Below, piece by piece: positions 1 through 7,908 of a DNA stretch of 43,212 nucleotides. The position numbers and the translations under genes were made by a program. How positions within the stretch are numbered: position 1 is the stretch's first letter; every line of letters begins with the position of its first letter. This stretch comes from Leptospira biflexa. Its GTDB lineage: Bacteria > Spirochaetota > DYNZ01. The notes below the pieces were generated by a model. The model had not been told where the DNA came from, ran no database searches, and saw nothing but the letters and a program-made list of their open reading frames with translations. The stretch lies in the NCBI GenBank assembly GCA_020720805.1, contig DYNZ01000021.1, positions 1-43,212 of the forward strand. Direction: 5' to 3'.

Positions 1-309
1 CGCTGACACTAGTCCATCCGTGGACGTCGCATGAACAGTTGCAGGATACCCTGACCGCATGGCGTTGCCTTGCGTCGGGTAATGCCAGGTCGTGGTATTA
101 CCAACGTCCTTTTGGCACAAAGTCCATTGCAAACAGTAAATACTGGCTAAAGGGTGCGTCGACATCGCTGGCATTGCCTTGCGATATCCGAAAACCAAAA
201 TGCCTTTAGTCTAAGTAATCAGGAAGAGGAAAAAAGGTCTTGCAACTTTTTCCGTCGGAAAGAATTCAATCAATAGGGATAACCGCCCCAGATTAGGAGT
301 ACCGGTACT
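1..309. other. non-coding start of window
   Basis: No gene is supported here. Bases 1-104 show partial inverted symmetry around AATGCCA/TGGTATT near 81-100 and resemble fragments of the repeat core (GTTGCCTTGCG against ATTGCCTTGCG), so they may be a degenerate extension of the repeat at 105-209. Bases 295-299 (AGGAG) are the ribosome binding site of the following gene. Confidence 0.5.
105..209. repeat. dispersed repeat, copy 1 (arm plus inverted core)
   Basis: Positions 105-138 form a 34-base arm (begins CGTCCTTTTGGCAC) that is identical to 27390-27423. Positions 141-209 are a 69-base core that is the reverse complement of 27425-27493 and 29967-30035, with only a few mismatches. In this copy the core lies in the opposite orientation, relative to the arm, from the copy at 27.4 kb. 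No reading frame with family resemblance is visible here. It looks like a small non-coding repeat family of this genome; the mechanism of spread is unknown. Confidence 0.8.
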
Positions 310-2601
310 TTGTCTATGTCAACTGATCATATAAAAATGCTTTGCGATATCAGTGAGCTCAGCGCCCTCTTTGCCGAAGATAGCCTGGAAGAGCTTCTTC
401 AGAAGGTCGTGGATATGGTTGCGGACCACATGCGAGCCCAGGTCTGTTCCATCTATTTGTATGACGATCACAGCGATATGCTGACACTGCGGGCAACCCG
501 GGGCTTAAAATCAGAATCCGTTGGTCAGGTGCAGCTGCGCAGCGGAGAAGGTCTGGTTGGTATCGCCTTTTACGAGAAGAAATCGATTTGCGAAGCAAGC
601 GGTAGCTCGCACCCCAACTTTAAGTTTTATCCAAATATCGATGAAGAGCTGTATGATGCCTTCTTGGCCGTTCCAATTTTGCGCGGTCAGATTGGCATCG
701 GCGTGCTGGTTGTGCAGCGCCGCAAAGGTGATTCTTTTACCGAGCAAGACCAGATGGCGTTGAAGGCAACTTCTTCCCAGCTTGTTTCCATGTTGGAAAA
801 TATTCGCCTTCTTTTTCATAGCCGAGATCGCCAAAAACCCTACTCCTTTAAGAGAGAGGAGGTAACCAGCCCTGAATTTCACTCCTACCGCTTTATGAAA
901 GGACGGTCTGGCTCCTCTGGGGTAGCCTATGCCGGTACGATAGTTCTGGGAGCGGGCAATGCGGAAAAACCGCTATTTGATGTTTCTCAGGATTCAGGAA
1001 TTGATAGTGTGAAATTTGAGGAAGCAATTGTCAGAACAGAACGACAGTTGGATAGTCTGCAGGCCGCCGTAGAAGAGCGGCTTTCAGACGCTGCTTCGCT
1101 TATTTTTGGATCTCATCTGCTTATGTTGAAAGACCCCAGTTATGTAGGTTCGATGCGTGAATTGATGCGGAGAGGAGTTCATCCTGTAGCAGCAGTACAG
1201 CAGATCTATCAGCAATACCTCGCGATTTTTGAAAAAAGCGAAGCTCCTATGATTCGGGAAAAGGTGCAGGATATTAAGGATCTGACAACCAGGCTGATGG
1301 ACAACCTGATTGGTAGCAGCCGCGAGGAGCAGTATATCGCAGATCATATCCTGATTGCACGCGAACTTTTACCCTCGGATCTGCTTCGGTATTCTGCGGA
1401 AAATGTTAAAGGTGTAGTACTAGTTAGCGGGGGAGTCACCTCCCATGTCTCCATCCTGGCCCGCTCTCTGCAGCTACCCTTGGTAATTATCAATGACGCC
1501 TCTTTGCTGCGCATTCCGCCTGAGACCCCTGTGATCGTAGATGCGGACAGCGGCGCTATCTATCTTCATCCCGCAGCCGACCTTCGCACAAGAATGCTGG
1601 CTCAGGAGGATAAAAAAAAGACAATGACTGGGACGCAGGATCTTGGTCGTTGCCAAACCAGGGATGGTCGCCAGATCTCCATCATGATCAATGTGAACCT
1701 GATATCGGATGCGGATGTTTTATCATCTGGAGAGATTGATGGAGTAGGTTTGTATCGTTCTGAATTTCCTTTTATAATCCGCCATAACTTTCCCTCGGAA
1801 GAGGAACAGTTTTTTATCTATAGCCGGTTATTGAAAAAAATGAGAGGGAAACCGGTCACATTTCGTACTTTGGATATTGGCGGTGATAAAATTCTTTCCT
1901 ATTATGAATTTCCGCATCAGGAAAATCCATTTCTCGGTATGCGCTCTCTCCGTTTTTCGCTCTCCCATAAAGAGATCTTCAAGCAGCAGATACGGGCTAT
2001 CCTGAGAGCAGGAGCCAACCATGATATCAAGATTATGTTTCCCATGGTTGCCTCCCTGGATGATATCTATGAGTGCAAAGAGGTTTTGCAGAAATGCCAG
2101 CAAGAGCTTTCTGCCGAGGGAGCGGCGTATCACCACACCCCTCCTTTGGGCGCGATGATTGAGATTCCTTCTACGATTCCCATCATCGATGATCTGGCAA
2201 ACGAGCTTGACTTTCTATCGATAGGTACCAATGACCTGATTCAATACACGCTGGCAGTGGATCGAACCAACGAAAAGGTCTCGGATTATTATATTCCCCA
2301 TCACCCGGCGATCCTACGCTCTCTGAAAAAGATTGCTGAGGCTGGCATCAAGTATGGTAAACCCGTTTCTATCTGCGGTGATATGGGTGCAAAAGAGCAA
2401 TATATTCCGTTTTTGATCGGAATTGGAATCACGATCCTCAGTATGGATAGCTACTCTGTTCGTAGATCCAAGGAGTTGGTCTGTCGACTAGATAGCGAGG
2501 AGTGCGCGCATCTGGCCGAGAAAATGCTGGCTGCTTCCACTATCCGCCAGGTAGAAGCCAGTATGCTGGAAGCAGAGCTGATTCCCACGCTCGGATTATA
2601 G
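310..2601 (+). CDS. ptsP: phosphoenolpyruvate-protein phosphotransferase PtsP (enzyme I-Ntr)
   Basis: Transfers phosphate from phosphoenolpyruvate to an NPr/HPr-type carrier, the first step of the nitrogen-related regulatory PTS in the cytoplasm. Residues about 15-165 are a GAF sensor domain. The enzyme I core follows: the phosphohistidine motif GGVTSHVSILAR has His379, and the C-terminal PEP-binding barrel shows GLYRSEFPFI, TLDIGGDK, FLGMRSLRFSL, MIEIPS, SIGTNDLIQYTLAVDR and ICGDMGA with the active-site Cys. At 763 residues it matches the GAF-EI fusion length. The start is the TTG at 310, ten bases after AGGAG; ATG 316 is an alternative with longer spacing. No HPr, EIIA or transporter gene is adjacent, so partners must be elsewhere. 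It converges on fumC with one base between stop codons, so no terminator fits between them. Confidence 0.93.
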   Translation: MSMSTDHIKMLCDISELSALFAEDSLEELLQKVVDMVADHMRAQVCSIYLYDDHSDMLTLRATRGLKSESVGQVQLRSGEGLVGIAFYEKKSICEASGSSHPNFKFYPNIDEELYDAFLAVPILRGQIGIGVLVVQRRKGDSFTEQDQMALKATSSQLVSMLENIRLLFHSRDRQKPYSFKREEVTSPEFHSYRFMKGRSGSSGVAYAGTIVLGAGNAEKPLFDVSQDSGIDSVKFEEAIVRTERQLDSLQAAVEERLSDAASLIFGSHLLMLKDPSYVGSMRELMRRGVHPVAAVQQIYQQYLAIFEKSEAPMIREKVQDIKDLTTRLMDNLIGSSREEQYIADHILIARELLPSDLLRYSAENVKGVVLVSGGVTSHVSILARSLQLPLVIINDASLLRIPPETPVIVDADSGAIYLHPAADLRTRMLAQEDKKKTMTGTQDLGRCQTRDGRQISIMINVNLISDADVLSSGEIDGVGLYRSEFPFIIRHNFPSEEEQFFIYSRLLKKMRGKPVTFRTLDIGGDKILSYYEFPHQENPFLGMRSLRFSLSHKEIFKQQIRAILRAGANHDIKIMFPMVASLDDIYECKEVLQKCQQELSAEGAAYHHTPPLGAMIEIPSTIPIIDDLANELDFLSIGTNDLIQYTLAVDRTNEKVSDYYIPHHPAILRSLKKIAEAGIKYGKPVSICGDMGAKEQYIPFLIGIGITILSMDSYSVRRSKELVCRLDSEECAHLAEKMLAASTIRQVEASMLEAELIPTLGL

Positions 2602-2602
2602 C

Positions 2603-3991
2603 TTAGGCATGCGGAGCGAGCATATCCTCAGCCCGGACTGTCTTGTCAAACTCCTCACCACTTAGCAGCTTTAAGTTGAGCGCCGCCTCTTTGAGAGTAC
2701 ATCCATGGGCGTGGGCATATTTTGCGATTTTAGCCGCATTATCATAGCCTATCACCGGATTCAACGCAGTTACCAGCATGAGAGAATTTTCTACATGCCT
2801 GGAGATTACGCTGGTATTCGCCTGGATACCCGAGACCGCATGATCGGCAAAACTCATGCATGCATCGCCAAGTAACCTGATGGAATGCAGAATGTTATGA
2901 ATGATAAGGGGCTTAAACACATTCAACTCAAAATTACCGGAGGCGCCTCCGATGGCGATGGCGGTGTCGTTTCCGATCACCTGAGCGCATACCATCGTCA
3001 TTGCCTCGCTTTGGGTGGGATTCACCTTGCCCGGCATGATGGAGGATCCTGGTTCATTCTCAGGTAAAATCAGTTCCCCGATACCACTACGCGGGCCGCT
3101 TGCCAGCCAGCGGATATCATTGGCTATCTTCATCAGATCTGCAGCTAAGGTTTTGAGGCAGCCGCTCAGATGGAGCAGCGCTCCGTGACCAGAAAGGGCT
3201 TCAAATTTATTGGAGGCGCTGCGAAAGGGGAGCGCTGTAATCTCAGCGATGGCAGCGGCGCTCTTTATCGCAAAATCAGGGTGCGTATTCAATCCAGTGC
3301 CGACCGCCGTGCCACCTAGGGCCAGTTCGTAGATTCCCTCCAGGCTCGACTGGATACGATCGATACTATGGCGGACCATGGATACATATCCAGAAAACTC
3401 CTGCCCCAGAGTGAGGGGAGTGGCGTCCATCAGATGCGTCCTGCCAATTTTGACGATGGAGGCAAATTCCCGCTCCTTTTGCTGTAGGGCGTTGTGCAGG
3501 GTATGCAGGGCTGGTAGCAGTTTGTGGACGACCTGTTCTGCTGTAGCGATATGCATGGCTGTTGGAAATGTATCATTAGAACTCTGCGCTCGGTTGACAT
3601 CATCATTGGGGTGAATTGGTTTTTTGGAACCGATTGTTCCGCCAGCGAGCTCTATGGCTCTATTGGAGATTACCTCATTGGCGTTCATGTTGGTTTGGGT
3701 GCCGCTGCCGGTTTGCCACACTACCAGAGGAAAATGGTCATCGAGTTTGCCGGAGATGACCTCATCCGCGGCCTGTTGAATCCAGGCACATTTCTGCCGG
3801 TCGAGCCATCCGATCTTCTCGTTGGCTATAGCAGCCGCTTTTTTAAGAATGCCAAGAGCTCGGATCATCGCCCTGGGGAAGCGGTCCGAGCCGATTTTAA
3901 AATTTTCGAATGAGCGCTGGGTTTGCGCTCCCCAATAGCGGTCTGAGGCTACCTGGATATCGCCCATTGTATCCGTTTCGATGCGAAACAT
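2603..3991 (-). CDS. fumC: fumarate hydratase class II
   Basis: Reversible hydration of fumarate to malate in the TCA cycle; cytosolic, iron-independent homotetramer. The 462-residue length is typical of class II fumarases. The superfamily signature [17 protein letters not shown] is intact, and [19 protein letters not shown]-type and [16 protein letters not shown] segments (substrate-binding regions of the fumarase/aspartase family) are present. The start ATG at 3991 has AAGGAG eight bases upstream. Upstream on this strand TATAAT lies at roughly 4010, a plausible -10 box with a weak -35. It may serve the same cycle as sucB-lpd at 30 kb, though it is not linked to them. Aspartase is less likely because of the closer fit to FumC throughout. 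Confidence 0.95.
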   Translation of the reverse strand: MFRIETDTMGDIQVASDRYWGAQTQRSFENFKIGSDRFPRAMIRALGILKKAAAIANEKIGWLDRQKCAWIQQAADEVISGKLDDHFPLVVWQTGSGTQTNMNANEVISNRAIELAGGTIGSKKPIHPNDDVNRAQSSNDTFPTAMHIATAEQVVHKLLPALHTLHNALQQKEREFASIVKIGRTHLMDATPLTLGQEFSGYVSMVRHSIDRIQSSLEGIYELALGGTAVGTGLNTHPDFAIKSAAAIAEITALPFRSASNKFEALSGHGALLHLSGCLKTLAADLMKIANDIRWLASGPRSGIGELILPENEPGSSIMPGKVNPTQSEAMTMVCAQVIGNDTAIAIGGASGNFELNVFKPLIIHNILHSIRLLGDACMSFADHAVSGIQANTSVISRHVENSLMLVTALNPVIGYDNAAKIAKYAHAHGCTLKEAALNLKLLSGEEFDKTVRAEDMLAPHA

Positions 3992-4125
3992 AATGTCTCC
4001 TTGTATTTAGGAATTATAACTATTTAATTGTAGACATAATTTGCTTCCTGGGTTCATAGGATTTCTCTTCTGGAAAAGAAATCCATCATCCAGAGAATTT
4101 ATTTTTTTTGCGGTGTCATGAGTGG

Positions 4126-4158
4126 AAAAATGCTTTGCCAAATCAGACAAGCATTTTT
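4126..4158. promoter_or_regulatory. 10-bp perfect inverted repeat between fumC and rubrerythrin
   Basis: AAAAATGCTT (4126-4135) and AAGCATTTTT (4149-4158) are a perfect 10-base inverted repeat around a 13-base spacer, in the divergent interval between fumC and the rubrerythrin gene. T-runs flank it on both strands, so it could act as a bidirectional terminator or attenuator. Its place just upstream of a peroxide-defence gene also fits an operator. It does not match the Bacillus Per box closely. Confidence 0.45.
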
Positions 4159-4207
4159 TCTTATACCGGATAAGGAATTTTACGATTACCATTTGGGGAG
4201 GAAGAAC

Positions 4208-4714
4208 ATGAGACCAATGCTGCAAAAAGCGATGGAAGAAGCATTTGCCGGTGAGTCTATGGCTCACATGAAATATATGATTTTTAGCGATATCGCCAAA
4301 AAGGAGGGTTTTCCCAATGTTGCCAGACTTTTTGAAGCGACAGCATACGCTGAATTAGTCCATGCGACGAACCATGCCAAAACATTGGATATACCTAAGG
4401 ATACCAGCGGCAATCTCCAGACTGGTATGAATGGAGAAAATTTTGAAGTGGATGAGATGTATCCAGCTTATAAGGCGCTAGCAGAGCTCTATGGAGATAA
4501 AAAAGCGGACAAGTCCATTGTGTATGCTTTAGAGGCTGAAAAGATCCATGCGCAGTATTACCAGGACGCCAAAGCTAAAGTGGACGCAAAACAGGATATT
4601 AGCGACGAGAAGATCTATGTTTGCCCCGTGTGCGGATACACCCATATTGGCACACCGCCAGATGACAAATGTCCGGTATGTAACATTCCCAAAGAGAAAT
4701 ATGAAATTTTCTAA
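4208..4714 (+). CDS. rbr: rubrerythrin
   Basis: Non-haem di-iron peroxidase that reduces hydrogen peroxide to water in the cytoplasm. The N-terminal four-helix ferritin-like part carries the iron ligands in EAFAGESMAHMKY and ATAYAELVHATNHAKTL, with further glutamates and EKIHAQYY later. The C-terminal rubredoxin-like domain has CPVCGY and CPVCNIPKEKYEIF, two CxxC knuckles for one Fe(SCys)4 centre. The start is ATG 4208, six bases after GGGGAGGA, giving 168 residues; a longer upstream frame has no homology and no ribosome site. It is followed after 53 bases by a Dps-like gene, and a PerR-like gene faces the pair, so the three probably form a peroxide-response locus. Confidence 0.93.
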   Translation: MRPMLQKAMEEAFAGESMAHMKYMIFSDIAKKEGFPNVARLFEATAYAELVHATNHAKTLDIPKDTSGNLQTGMNGENFEVDEMYPAYKALAELYGDKKADKSIVYALEAEKIHAQYYQDAKAKVDAKQDISDEKIYVCPVCGYTHIGTPPDDKCPVCNIPKEKYEIF

Positions 4715-4767
4715 ACTGGATCGGATTTCTACTCTATTGGTATTTAAGGATAAGGAGAGGGCTTGAT

Positions 4768-5274
4768 ATGGGTAAAAAAGGAATTTCCATCGTCAAAGGT
4801 ATTGAGGTCAGCGAAGTTATAATGCTGTTAAACAAAGCGTATGCTGATGAATGGCTGGCCTATTACCAGTATTTTATCGAAGCCAAAGTTGTCTCTGGGG
4901 TGATGAAAGATGCTGCCATTGTGGAACTAAACCAGCATGCAGCTGACGAGCTTCGTCATGCGACAATGGTAGCAGATAGGATCATCCAGTTGGGCGGCTC
5001 GCCTATTCTGCATCCAGACCAGTGGGTCAAACAGGCGAATTGTGCTTACGAAGCCCCGGAGAATCCGAATGTAATGGCTATCCTGGAGCAATCGATCCGC
5101 GGCGAACAGTGCGCAATTGCGGTTTATTCCCGCCTTGTGGAGCTAACGCAAGGAAAGGATGTTGTCACATATAATATCGCTTCGCAGATCCTTGGCGACG
5201 AAGTGGAGCATGAGGAAGACTTGCAGGCTCTATATGAGGATATCCAGGGACTCCTTGAATCCCTGAAAAGGTAG
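4768..5274 (+). CDS. Dps-like ferritin (DPSL/thioferritin type)
   Basis: Ferritin-fold protein expected to oxidise and store iron with hydrogen peroxide and so protect DNA. At 168 residues it has bacterioferritin-like ligands: Glu28, Glu61 with His64 (ADELRHA), Glu113 and a later DEVEHEED. Two cysteines, Cys92 and Cys115, bracket the second ligand region. A conserved Cys pair beside a bacterioferritin-like di-iron site is the mark of the DPSL/thioferritin group known from Sulfolobus, Pyrococcus and Bacteroides; assignment to that group rather than plain bacterioferritin is my inference. No haem-ligand Met is evident. AAGGAG lies ten bases before ATG. It is co-directional with rubrerythrin and probably co-transcribed. 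Confidence 0.8.
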   Translation: MGKKGISIVKGIEVSEVIMLLNKAYADEWLAYYQYFIEAKVVSGVMKDAAIVELNQHAADELRHATMVADRIIQLGGSPILHPDQWVKQANCAYEAPENPNVMAILEQSIRGEQCAIAVYSRLVELTQGKDVVTYNIASQILGDEVEHEEDLQALYEDIQGLLESLKR

Positions 5275-5296
5275 ATCAATATCTGTATGGGCTCAA

Positions 5297-5731
5297 CTAA
5301 ACTGGTAGGGTGATGAGAACTCTGCCCATATCTGTCTTTGAAGATAGGTGCAAGGGCAGAGCTTTTTTGACTTGGGCTCTGATTTTCTCTTCCATCTCTT
5401 TTTCCAAAAAGACATCGTGGATCTCCCCTGTTGACTCTTCGTATAAATGGTGATGGGGCGTACCATTGGTGTCGTAAATCGTGGCGCCGCTTTGGATGTC
5501 AAACTTCTGCATCAATCCATAACGCAAAAACAGATTGATGGTGTTAAAAATGGTCGCTCTTGATACATAAGGGAGGCTGGAATTGACCATCTCGATTAGC
5601 TCTGATGTGTTTAGATGTCTTTTCTCTTTTAGTAACAGATAACCTAAATCAAGCCTTTGCCTTGTCAGGCTTACGCCATTTTTCTCAAAAAAAACCCGCA
5701 AATCATCTTTATTTTTTATTGTTTTTTCCAT
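5297..5731 (-). CDS. perR: Fur-family peroxide regulator, cysteine-free PerR type
   Basis: Metal-dependent transcriptional repressor of the Fur family, 144 residues. The winged-helix part contains SLTRQRLDLGYLLL and SRATIFNTINLFLRYGL (recognition helix), and the dimerisation part has the metal-binding cluster PHHHLYEESTGEIHDV. Normal Fur/PerR proteins carry two CxxC pairs for structural zinc; here the whole protein has no cysteine, and the position of the first pair reads LYEEST. Leptospira interrogans PerR is a characterised PerR without the structural metal site, so this supports a PerR role and a Leptospira-like host. It faces the rubrerythrin/Dps-like pair, which are its likely targets. 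The ribosome site is weak (AAAGA). Confidence 0.82.
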   Translation of the reverse strand: MEKTIKNKDDLRVFFEKNGVSLTRQRLDLGYLLLKEKRHLNTSELIEMVNSSLPYVSRATIFNTINLFLRYGLMQKFDIQSGATIYDTNGTPHHHLYEESTGEIHDVFLEKEMEEKIRAQVKKALPLHLSSKTDMGRVLITLPV

Positions 5732-5824
5732 TCTTTATCATCGTATCTTTGCAAGCCAGAAATGTATTTTAGATGCAATATAAGTAAACGAGGATGTTTT
5801 TTCCATTCTTTTTTATCCATTTTG

Positions 5825-5880
5825 AAAAAAAGCGATCCAGGCTCAACTTATGTTCATAATCGCCAGAAAAAAGAATCGCT
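5825..5880 (-). terminator. possible terminator ahead of perR, minus strand
   Basis: On the minus strand AGCGAT (5880-5875) can pair with ATCGCT (5836-5831), followed directly by seven T residues. The loop is long (38 bases), so the stem is weak. It would end a minus-strand transcript coming from the hairpin array at 6153-6346 before it reaches perR. Confidence 0.3.
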
Positions 5881-6058
5881 GAATCCAGGCAAGCATTTTT
5901 TGGGTTGTTAGCTAATTCAATGTATTACATGGAAAATGTTTGTAAATGTTTACTTATTTGGTCTTTGTCTCTTTTTGCCTCCAAAAAGCGACGAAAAACC
6001 ACAATTCACCGCTCCTTCGCCATCGTGGCGCCCGCGGTGCCTCGCCGCTTCCTAAGGC

Positions 6059-6166
6059 CATCCCGACCTACAGGGTGTAGGAAGTGCCGCGTAGAACAGG
6101 CAGCTTTTTGTGACATCCCGACTACAGGATGTAGGAGGTGCAGCTGTGATAGGCCGACATTTGTCA
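6059..6166. repeat. two tandem copies of a 55-bp unit with internal palindrome
   Basis: Units begin at 6059 and 6114, both with CATCCCGAC. The first 33 bases of each align with only a few differences, including a small palindrome (CCTACAGGGTGTAGG in the first, CTACAGGATGTAG in the second). The rest diverges but ends alike (TTTGTGA/TTTGTCA). Read on the plus strand, the palindrome loops show GGG and GGA. The second copy overlaps hairpin 5 of the minus-strand array described at 6153-6346. Confidence 0.65.
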
Positions 6167-6346
6167 CACCTCCTGTGCTGTCGGCAGGTCAAATGAAAGG
6201 TGCCATCCATGGCACCGTTTGACATGAAAACATCCTGTTTTCAAAATGCTGCTCTGTCAAATCCGGGTCGATTTTTTGCCGTCCTGGCAAAATCGACACA
6301 TGAGCAATACTGCTTTTCGTACTCCTCACCTCCTGTGAGTCGAAAA
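6153..6346 (-). ncRNA. candidate CsrB/RsmZ-like CsrA-sequestering RNA
   Basis: Read on the minus strand, five hairpins follow one another, each with GGA in its loop. (1) 6346-6314: outer TTTTCG/CGAAAA, inner CTCAC/GTGAG, loop AGGAG. (2) 6297-6267: GTCGATTTTGCC pairs with the far arm apart from a 2-base bulge, loop AGGAC. (3) 6243-6225: TGAAAAC/GTTTTCA, loop AGGAT. (4) 6223-6188: GTCAAA/TTTGAC outside GGTGCC/GGCACC, loop ATGGAT. (5) 6185-6153: GCCGACA/TGTCGGC outside CACA/TGTG, loop GGAGG. CsrB-family RNAs expose repeated CAGGA(U/A/C)G or CANGGANG sites in such loops; loops 2, 3 and 4 match closely. No convincing open frame or coding signal covers the region. A further GGA-loop stem (CTTTTT/AAAAAG) lies near 5955-5972, so the transcript may be longer. 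Promoter and 3' end are not clear. It could instead be a structured leader of perR. Confidence 0.5.
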
Positions 6347-6570
6347 CTAATTTCTTTATGGTATTATTTTGTTTCTATCATGGAGACCCTAATGTGAAAT
6401 GTGCTGCATAAGTATTTCAACCGAGTGCTCCGTTTGCTGACCGGAATTCTGTCAAAAATGGTGTTGACCAGGCAATATTATTTCGATAATGGTGCTATAC
6501 TACGCGGAGGGAAGCTCCACCCAAAAGTGGCTTATTACGTATTTTTAAGAACATATAAGGGATACTGTTT

Positions 6571-7116
6571 ATGAGAAAATTCCTTTCCGTCGCCATATGT
6601 TTGACTGTGTTTTTATCCATTAGCTTATCGGCTCAGCAACAAAAGCCGACTCAGACGAAGAATTCTAATACGGAATCACCAGCAAAGAGTGTTGCGCAAA
6701 ATGGTCCCAAGCCGGATTTGGATTATGTGATACTGATGGGGGGGCTGGATGAGGTGAAAAGAGCCCTGAAGGCAGGAGCAGAGCTGAATAAGCTGGATAT
6801 GTTTGGAAATTCTCCTTTGATGAACGCAATTTTTTCCGGAAAGATGAAAATTGCCAGGTTTCTCGTCAAATCTGGCGCCAATACCAATATTCGCAATAAG
6901 AATGGTTTGACTCCGCTTTTGGTTGCTATCTACACAATGGGCTCTGTGGTGGACAAACTTGAATATTATATTCTGATCCAGGAGCTTTTGGAGCATAAAG
7001 CGGATCCGAATGTGAAAACCATGAACCAACGGACACCGATGGATATTGCCAGAACCTCCTTTTCAAGCCCCGATTATCGCCTGCTCACCATTTTAGCGCG
7101 TTATGGCGCTCAATAG
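6571..7116 (+). CDS. secreted ankyrin-repeat protein
   Basis: A 181-residue exported protein. Residues 1-21 form a signal peptide (MRK, a hydrophobic stretch, then LSA before QQQ). A polar linker rich in Q, T, N and K runs to about residue 50. From there at least three ankyrin repeats can be read: GGLDEVKRALKAGAELNKLD, GNSPLMNAIFSGKMKIARFL with KSGANTNIR, and NGLTPLLVAIY to LLEHKADPNVK, ending QRTPMDIAR. Ankyrin repeats mediate protein-protein contact, so a periplasmic or secreted scaffold or inhibitor role is plausible; the partner is unknown. It precedes the polyamine-synthase-like operon by 121 bases but may be a separate unit. Confidence 0.85.
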   Translation: MRKFLSVAICLTVFLSISLSAQQQKPTQTKNSNTESPAKSVAQNGPKPDLDYVILMGGLDEVKRALKAGAELNKLDMFGNSPLMNAIFSGKMKIARFLVKSGANTNIRNKNGLTPLLVAIYTMGSVVDKLEYYILIQELLEHKADPNVKTMNQRTPMDIARTSFSSPDYRLLTILARYGAQ

Positions 7117-7237
7117 TTTTGAACTTTTTCCATTTTATTGATAAAACTGTTCCAAAAGTTCTATTTTTTATTGCCAGAATTGCTTTCCTTTGGCAGTTTT
7201 CCCTGAAATCAAGATCAGTAAGAGCAAGGGGTTATGC

Positions 7238-7888
7238 ATGGTTTGGTTTTTGTTTGGTATTTCTGCCGTAGTTTTTTTAGCTTTAGCTCTGATGTACTTC
7301 AAAAAACAGAAACAGTCTGGAAGCCAAGACCCAGAAGGAAGGGATTCTATGCACCATGATGACAATGACGGCAGCATTCGGTCTGCTGATCCAGGAGATC
7401 TGATCTCCATAGAGGCAATCTCTGATCTTTCCAAGGATTATAAGGAGATTGTTTTTGAAGTTCGTAACCGCAATCGATATGAAAGCGATGGGGAGCAGTG
7501 GTTTGAGTATGTCGGTCAGGTGGGTGACATCACCTACTATATCGAATGGGTTGAGGAGGATGAATTGGTCATCACCGGCACATCTTCAAGAGATCGATAT
7601 AAACTCTCGGATATTGGAGCCACGGAAGAGGATCTGGCTCGGATGGATGAGGATGAATCCGATGAAAATTATATTATGTTTAAAGGTAAGAAATTTTTTT
7701 ATGAATCCTCTGGAGAGGTCTTTTTCTATAAGAACGGGAAAGGCGGAGCTGAGGGTTTTTACCTCTGGGATTTTATTAGCGAAGAGGGCAGAGAGATGAT
7801 CAGTGTAGAGAAGTGGGAGAGTGAACCTTTCGAGATCCACCACTGCTTTATTATATCGCCAGATCATATTCAGGTTGTGAAGCGCTAA
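7238..7888 (+). CDS. membrane-anchored DUF4178-like protein
   Basis: A 216-residue protein with one N-terminal membrane helix (residues about 2-20), a charged linker with HHDDNDG, and a beta-rich domain from about residue 50 (GDLISIEAISDL, then EQWFEYVGQVGDITYYIEW). The start is ATG 7238 after AGCAAGGGG; an upstream frame extension to 7190 lacks a better site. The domain pattern recalls DUF4178, which occurs beside DUF350 and spermidine-synthase genes; I give this family name with moderate confidence. The function of the domain is unknown. It is first in a tight run (20, 17 and 18 bases between genes) with the next three genes. Confidence 0.65.
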   Translation: MVWFLFGISAVVFLALALMYFKKQKQSGSQDPEGRDSMHHDDNDGSIRSADPGDLISIEAISDLSKDYKEIVFEVRNRNRYESDGEQWFEYVGQVGDITYYIEWVEEDELVITGTSSRDRYKLSDIGATEEDLARMDEDESDENYIMFKGKKFFYESSGEVFFYKNGKGGAEGFYLWDFISEEGREMISVEKWESEPFEIHHCFIISPDHIQVVKR

Positions 7889-7908
7889 AAGCGAGTTGGG
7901 AGGATTAG

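Larger units (their letters stand above)
5732..6570. other. long intergenic region, structured
   Basis: The 839 bases between perR and the ankyrin gene hold no gene I can support. From the left: the perR promoter area (5732-5820), the weak terminator at 5825-5880, an AT-rich part, a GC-richer part with CGCCACGATGGCG-type hairpins (6010-6060), the tandem units (6059-6166), the GGA-loop array (6153-6346), and the ankyrin gene promoter area. In the last, TTGACC (6464-6469) with GATAAT (6485-6490) is a possible promoter with short 15-base spacing; the leader has a GGAG/CTCC stem near 6507-6518. Confidence 0.6.

Noticed and set aside
105-209. Repeat copies as integron attC sites
   Set aside because: The ends lack RYYYAAC and GTTRRRY simple sites and no integrase or cassette-like genes follow them.
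6059-6166. CRISPR array
   Set aside because: Only two units, no spacers of uniform size, repeats diverged, and no cas genes.
5905-6397. Plus-strand open frames of 105 and 65 codons in the perR-ankyrin gap
   Set aside because: They run across hairpins and tandem repeats, lack ribosome sites and show no recognisable domain; biased composition follows from the repeats.
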